Below are positions 54,172 through 58,408 of a DNA stretch of 58,408 nucleotides, one piece after another. Source of the stretch: Bacteroidota bacterium (GTDB lineage Bacteria; Bacteroidota; Rhodothermia; Rhodothermales; Bin80). The notes under the pieces were generated by a model, which saw only the letters and a program-made list of their open reading frames with translations, was not told the DNA's origin and did not search any database. The stretch spans positions 1 to 58,408 of the forward strand of contig JAPOUL010000021.1 in assembly GCA_026708685.1 (NCBI GenBank), written 5' to 3'. How positions within the stretch are numbered: the stretch's first letter is position 1; each line of letters begins with the position of its first letter. The position numbers and the translations under genes were made by a program.

Positions 54172-55293
54172 ATGTCCATAGATCAATCAAATTATAGGCT
54201 TAAGCGTCTTACCCTGAACGGATTCAAGACGATCCATTCTCTGACTGATTTCAATCCATTGTCTAAGACAGTCTTGATTGGACCGAATTGTGCGGGAAAG
54301 TCTAATTTTCTCTCATTTTTCCAGATGATCAACTGGGCCATGTCTGGTCATGGAAATTTGTCCCATTATATTTTATCAAACGGTGGTGCGGGTCAATTCG
54401 TACATGACGGACTGGATCAAACCGATGAAATCAATGCAGAATTGACGATGGAGACGGCAGATGGAGAATATGAGTATTTCTTCAAACTCAACCATGATCA
54501 CAGGAGCAAACTGTTCTTCTCTGATGAAAAATATCGGCGAATCTCTAAAAACCAACATCAACAGGAAAACTGGACTTCGCTAGGTAGTGGACATCAAGAT
54601 CCTGAAATCCGCAGGGGCTACTATAAAGATCCCACCGCCGAATTGATTTTAAATTTCTTAAATCAAACCATTGTTTATCAATTTCAGAATACCTCTTCTA
54701 CTTCACGAATCCATCGGAAATGGTCCGTGAATGATAGTATTGGTCTCAAAGAAGACGGGGGTAATATCGCGGCTGTTCTTTACCGCCTGAAAGTACATCA
54801 TACTCCTTATTACATTCGCATCGTAGATACGATTCGCATCCTATTCCCTCAATTTTCTGACTTTGAATTGGTTCCAGAGTTTGATTTTATTATGTTGCGG
54901 TGGAAGGAGTACCATTCGGACGAAGTATTCTATTCCGCTCAGGGATCGGATGGATTCCTGCGTATTATTGCTCTAATCACTCTCCTCTTACAACCACCTG
55001 ATCGCTTACCAAGCCTTCTCATTATCGATGAACCTGCATTAGGATTACACCCGTTATCCACAAGCGTCATTGGGGGTCTGATCAATGCGGCTGCATTAAA
55101 AACCCAAGTGATCATAGCAACTCAGTCCGTTCTGTTATTGGACTGTTTCTTCCCCGAGGATGTTGTAGTGGTAGAACGGCGAGAACGAGCGACAGTGTTT
55201 CGTAGACTTGAACATGCTCCACTTAAAGAATGGCTTGAGGATTACTCCCTGTCTGAACTTTGGGAAAAAAATATTATTGGAGGCCGCCCCTAA
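54172..55293 (+). CDS. AAA21-type ATPase paired with a DUF4276 protein
   Basis: The 373-residue ATPase starts LKRLTLNGFKTIHSLTDF, with Walker A IGPNCAGKSNF near 37-47. The second lobe has FYSAQGSDGFLRIIALITLLL in signature position (in pieces), Walker B LLIIDEPALGLHP near 284 and VIIATQSVLLLD. All catalytic elements are present. Its TAA stop overlaps the ATG of the DUF4276 gene (TAATG), so the pair is translationally coupled. ATPase-DUF4276 pairs are recurrent in defence islands. Function here is inferred. Confidence 0.87.
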   Translation: MSIDQSNYRLKRLTLNGFKTIHSLTDFNPLSKTVLIGPNCAGKSNFLSFFQMINWAMSGHGNLSHYILSNGGAGQFVHDGLDQTDEINAELTMETADGEYEYFFKLNHDHRSKLFFSDEKYRRISKNQHQQENWTSLGSGHQDPEIRRGYYKDPTAELILNFLNQTIVYQFQNTSSTSRIHRKWSVNDSIGLKEDGGNIAAVLYRLKVHHTPYYIRIVDTIRILFPQFSDFELVPEFDFIMLRWKEYHSDEVFYSAQGSDGFLRIIALITLLLQPPDRLPSLLIIDEPALGLHPLSTSVIGGLINAAALKTQVIIATQSVLLLDCFFPEDVVVVERRERATVFRRLEHAPLKEWLEDYSLSELWEKNIIGGRP

Positions 55294-56061
55294 TGTGGGT
55301 TAGAGTTTATTTTATTGTGGAGGGGCAAACCGAAGAACAATTCGTAAATACTAAGCCTTTTGCAAAACCTCAGGATCAACTCCCAAAAACGCACCAAAAG
55401 TGCTTCAGTGCATTATTTTTTCTAAAACGCAGAGGTTTTGCAAACGCCTCTACTGTACTGATAAAATACTTTGAAGACCGTTCTATTCAAGTAACGGCCC
55501 GAGTGATTACTACGGGGCGTGATCGACATCGCCATCATCTCACACATAAAGGGGGGCTAAATAAATTTGGGCTCGCATACAGAGAGATCCATAGATGTAT
55601 CATGGAAGACAAAACTGCCCTATGTACTGCAATGTTTGATTTATATCAGATTCCAGAAGATTTTCCTGGTTATCAACAGTCATCTACGATCATTGATCCT
55701 TATGAACGGGTAGATACTCTTAAAAAATGGTTAGCAGAAAAGATTGACAATCGGAGGTTTATTCCTTATATCCAGCTTTATGAGTTTGAAACTTTATTGT
55801 TCTCCGATATACAGAAATTGCAAATGCAACATCCAGATTTCATTGACCAAATCAACAAACTAGCTGAAACAACCTCTACATTATGACGGTAAACTGACTG
55901 CACCATCAAAAAGGATTATACAATCGGTTCCAGAATACCCGTTCTACAAACAATCTTCCGGTCCGGTAACAGCAGAAAGGATTGGAATGCCAGTACTTTT
56001 ATCGAAATGTAGACATTTCAGGGAGTGGATTGAAAGGTTGTGTAATGCCCAAATGGATTGA
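55293..56061 (+). pseudogene. DUF4276 gene broken by one frameshift
   Basis: The ATG at 55293 opens VRVYFIVEGQTEEQFV, the TOPRIM-like start of DUF4276, followed by FDLYQIPEDFPGY and PYIQLYEFETLLFSD. The frame ends at TGA (55884-55886) after 197 residues. The next frame, from 55885, continues without a stop for 53 codons as DGKLTAPSKRIIQSVPEY, then KQSSGPVTAERIGMPVLLSK and HFREWIERL, the normal C-terminus of the family, ending at 56059-56061. Removing the single T at 55884 restores one frame of about 250 residues. It is either a recent inactivation, a sequencing error or, less likely, programmed frameshifting. Confidence 0.85.
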
Positions 56062-56289
56062 AATATAATCTATCACTATCCACTGATTGGTCTGTATTCA
56101 AGTGAGGCCGCTCTCTTCATTGAATATGGACGAAAATGGACTATTTGTGAAGTAGAAGTGATGGGAAAATGAGATTTTTATCTCAGCAAATCAACCAATT
56201 CAAAAGAAGATCTTTTATTGATTTGTCTTCATAAGGTAAGTATCTTCACACTGTGAAAATTGGATTCTCATGGGGGAAGTCCATGACCA

Positions 56290-58314
56290 TCATTGGAGCA
56301 ACTTTGTGACCTCTTTATCAACCAGTTTAGGATTTTCAAACCAGTACTCACGAAGTAACGGTTCAACTTCTTGACGAATAATAGATTCGTACCAAGCTCT
56401 ACCAACATCTTGTTCTGAATCATTGGGGCAGAAATAGCTATGACCGATTTCAAAACCAGCTCCCAAACTATGCTGATCTTTTTCAATCGTTGAATTCAGG
56501 GCTATAAATCTGTCAACAATCATGGTGATAAGACTATCCTTCACCCCTTTCTGATGGAGGAACCGTCTGAATGAATCTGAGCCAAAGGCAGGTTTCAAGA
56601 AATAAAAGGCAAACCGTCGTCGTAATGCATAATCAATCATAGCCAGAGAACGATCTGCAGTATTCATCATCCCAATCAGAAAAAGATTTGGCGGCACATA
56701 AAATGATTCCGTTAAGAACGAATTCGTAGGCATATTCTGCTCAGAAAACCAACTCCATTTACCTGTAGGAGCTTGCTTATGGTGATAGTACGTCAAGGGG
56801 ATTGCATAGTCTGGATCTCGTTTATCTGCCTCGATTAGCATCATTAATTCTCCGAAGATCTTGGAGAGATTTCCACGATTGATTTCATCAATGATGAAGA
56901 CATAACGAAGATCAGGGTTTTTTAATGCTTGTTGACAAAATGAATAGAAGACTCCATTACGAAGCTCAAACCCTCCCCCCTCTTTAGGTCTGAATCCTTG
57001 GATGAAATCTTCGTAAGCATAACTCTGGTGAAACTGAACCATCCCTACCCGTTCTGGTGCTTTGTATCCGATGATGGAGTAGGCTATACGTTTCGCCATA
57101 AATGTTTTCCCGACCCCAGGAGGACCTTGAAGAATGATGTTCTTTTTACGCTCTAAGGTATGAACGATGTGATCAAAATCACTCTCTGAGATAAAGAGAT
57201 CCTTCAGAGCATCTTCACGAATATAGGAATTAAAGGATCCGTTCATACGCCAAAAACCAAACTGGAGCCATAATTTAGCATCACTATAATGGGTCAATAC
57301 TTCCACGCGAAGGCACCGGCATTGAGGAATTCTCCAGTGTCCAGTTTTAATGAATTGAATTCTACGGACATGTTTGAATGTAGAACGATCTTCATGAAAT
57401 TCGTAATCCGATTCAACCGTTGCATACCCAAGAATAGTAAGCCCTTTATACGTGATCAAAATATGATCTCCGATCTTCATCTTATTGGTAAACTCTTCGC
57501 ACGCCAGAGAATTTGTGGTTGAATTAGTTCCTCTTGGAGTTTTCAAGAGTTCTGTAATTTCCTGTTGGTTTTTATAGTTTCGTAGATCGCCAAGTTGATC
57601 CCAGCGTAAGGAAATCATCTTGTTCTTCTGAATCTCGTCCCAACTTTCCGATTTGGTACCACATGCATAGATCCATATTTGAGCATTACCGAAAGTTTCT
57701 AAATACCATTGAAGAGATTCAGGATCACTTAGTTTTAAGTGTGTTTTTTCCTTCCAGAAGAAGATATATGGTTTATCGTGAAAATCAAAAAATTCTGAGG
57801 CACCTTCCTGATCTATGAGTCTTCTTCGTATTTCCAAGATCTTCTGATCAATTTCAATGGTACTGAGTTCCTGATTATCCATCAGGGGCTGTTGGAATTC
57901 CTCCATAAACCCCTCAACTATATTACGTTTATGTTCGGTGTATGCAATGGGTTCAAAGTGAACTGGAAAAAGCAAACTCAACAATATATTCCGAATAGTT
58001 GTTGTTTCACGATGGACAACATTATCAACCCATGTTCCAAAATTCCATGGATCTGAAAGATGATGTTTCCGTTCTGCATTTGCTATTGTTGACCAATCTT
58101 TTATCAGTTCAATGAAATCATACAAATCATTCCAACGCTTCACATTCCAAAATCCACTGGGATTGCCCAATCCATATGTGAGTGCATCATCAAGAAGAAA
58201 AGATTTCTTAGGGAAATCTTCTTTAGACCATTTCCACACCTTTTTGATGTGATCCAGTTTTGTCATATAACTCAGAGACTCTGGAGTTGGAAACAGATAC
58301 ATCACCCATAACAT
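56290..58314 (-). CDS. EVE-McrB: McrB-type AAA+ GTPase with EVE/PUA-like domain, 5' end disrupted
   Basis: The visible frame has an N-terminal helical region with LLFPVHFEPIAYTEHKRNIVEGF (in pieces), typical of large McrB proteins. An EVE/PUA-like reader for modified bases follows (IYACGTKSESWDEIQKNKMI, LRWDQLGDLRNYKN, IGDHILITYKGLTILGYA). The AAA+ motor has Walker A GPPGVGKTF near 397, Walker B FIIDEINRGNLSKIFGE near 473 and the McrB signature MNTADRS near 550. McrB recognises modified DNA and recruits the nuclease McrC. No mcrC follows within the 400 bp to the next gene. The first ATG at 58314 gives a start inside the family's conserved LW...LFPTP region, so the real N-terminus is probably longer and lies in another frame further right. 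Confidence 0.85.
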   Translation of the reverse strand: MLWVMYLFPTPESLSYMTKLDHIKKVWKWSKEDFPKKSFLLDDALTYGLGNPSGFWNVKRWNDLYDFIELIKDWSTIANAERKHHLSDPWNFGTWVDNVVHRETTTIRNILLSLLFPVHFEPIAYTEHKRNIVEGFMEEFQQPLMDNQELSTIEIDQKILEIRRRLIDQEGASEFFDFHDKPYIFFWKEKTHLKLSDPESLQWYLETFGNAQIWIYACGTKSESWDEIQKNKMISLRWDQLGDLRNYKNQQEITELLKTPRGTNSTTNSLACEEFTNKMKIGDHILITYKGLTILGYATVESDYEFHEDRSTFKHVRRIQFIKTGHWRIPQCRCLRVEVLTHYSDAKLWLQFGFWRMNGSFNSYIREDALKDLFISESDFDHIVHTLERKKNIILQGPPGVGKTFMAKRIAYSIIGYKAPERVGMVQFHQSYAYEDFIQGFRPKEGGGFELRNGVFYSFCQQALKNPDLRYVFIIDEINRGNLSKIFGELMMLIEADKRDPDYAIPLTYYHHKQAPTGKWSWFSEQNMPTNSFLTESFYVPPNLFLIGMMNTADRSLAMIDYALRRRFAFYFLKPAFGSDSFRRFLHQKGVKDSLITMIVDRFIALNSTIEKDQHSLGAGFEIGHSYFCPNDSEQDVGRAWYESIIRQEVEPLLREYWFENPKLVDKEVTKLLQ

Positions 58315-58328
58315 TTCTGCTGTAAGGG

Positions 58329-58406
58329 CTCGTCCAAAAATAACTTATACAAATTAAGCCCAATAAAATCTTCATTTATCCCATTTTTGCACTGCTGGGA
58401 TAAATA
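58329..58406 (-). pseudogene. probable out-of-frame 5' part of the EVE-McrB gene
   Basis: Reading leftwards from the window edge, one frame is open and gives INEDFIGLNLYKLFLDE. A -1 shift at 58329 joins it to the McrB frame as ALTAEMLWVMYLFPTPESL. The AAE-x-LW-x5-LFP pattern is what I expect in front of this McrB family, while the McrB frame itself meets TAA at 58345-58347. The gene therefore likely extends beyond the window and carries one frameshift. Homology of this short segment is inferred, not proven. Confidence 0.45.
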
Positions 58407-58408
58407 TC

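Noticed and set aside
56062..56289. A remnant of mcrC after the EVE-McrB gene
   Set aside because: No frame on the minus strand shows McrC-like motifs, and the interval is only about 230 bp beyond the end of the DUF4276 relic.

Overview
The window looks like a chromosomal stretch from a bacterium of the Bacteroidota/Rhodothermota side of the tree. The main evidence is a C-terminal type IX secretion (T9SS) sorting domain on a WD40 protein, large outer-membrane barrel-type proteins, a 7TM-HD (PgpH-type) phosphodiesterase, scarce Shine-Dalgarno sequences and a moderately AT-rich composition. I cannot name the genus. I see no rRNA, tRNA or CRISPR array.

Layout. 0.2-3.4 kb: a GT-C glycosyltransferase fused to a methyltransferase, then miaA and a rhodanese gene convergent to it. 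3.9-6.4 kb: a secreted 14-repeat WD40 protein. 6.4-8.3 kb: a decayed IS1595-family (ISXO2-type) transposase, a dif-like 11+6+11 palindrome and a complete tyrosine recombinase. 8.3-11.6 kb: a sugar-type ABC ATPase without permeases, a divergent LacI regulator and purC. 11.5-13.7 kb: moaE/moaD and a LolC/E permease. 13.8-16.5 kb: pruA coupled to a diaminopentanoate-dehydrogenase-like gene. 17.2-20.5 kb: a solitary phospholipase-D/SF2-helicase fusion. 20.6-25.9 kb: an operon of sugar MFS porter, SSS symporter and PgpH-type HD phosphodiesterase. 26.5-32.8 kb: a lipoprotein and a short exopolysaccharide cluster (GT4, Wza-like, Wzz-like, Wzy/WaaL-like). 33-37.5 kb: a periplasmic sugar-oxidation set (cytochrome c, SMP-30 lactonase, HAD phosphatase/mutase, PQQ dehydrogenase with fused haem c). 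37.5-42.1 kb (minus): DUF1080, nucleoside-type MFS, LVIVD-repeat and DUF305 proteins. 42.4-44.1 kb: an AAA ATPase/DUF3226 pair. 44.4-51.1 kb: a tight minus-strand operon of HU/IHF protein, zinc-ribbon/TPR protein, modA, modB, TPM protein and a 1176-residue surface protein. 51.3-54.0 kb: ppc. 54.2-58.4 kb: a decaying defence-like region with an AAA ATPase, a frameshifted DUF4276 gene and an EVE-McrB protein with a disrupted 5' end and no mcrC beside it.

How genes may work together. The PQQ dehydrogenase, lactonase and cytochrome c form a plausible periplasmic oxidation chain from aldose to lactone to acid. ModA/ModB and MoaD/MoaE point to molybdenum use, but modC is not in the window. Four separate loci look like mobile-element defence or its remains: the PLD-helicase, AAA-DUF3226, AAA-DUF4276 and EVE-McrB. 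Two of these four are visibly broken. The most distinctive non-coding element is the dif-like site 144 bp upstream of the recombinase gene.

All functional calls rest on motif recognition by eye. No database search was run.
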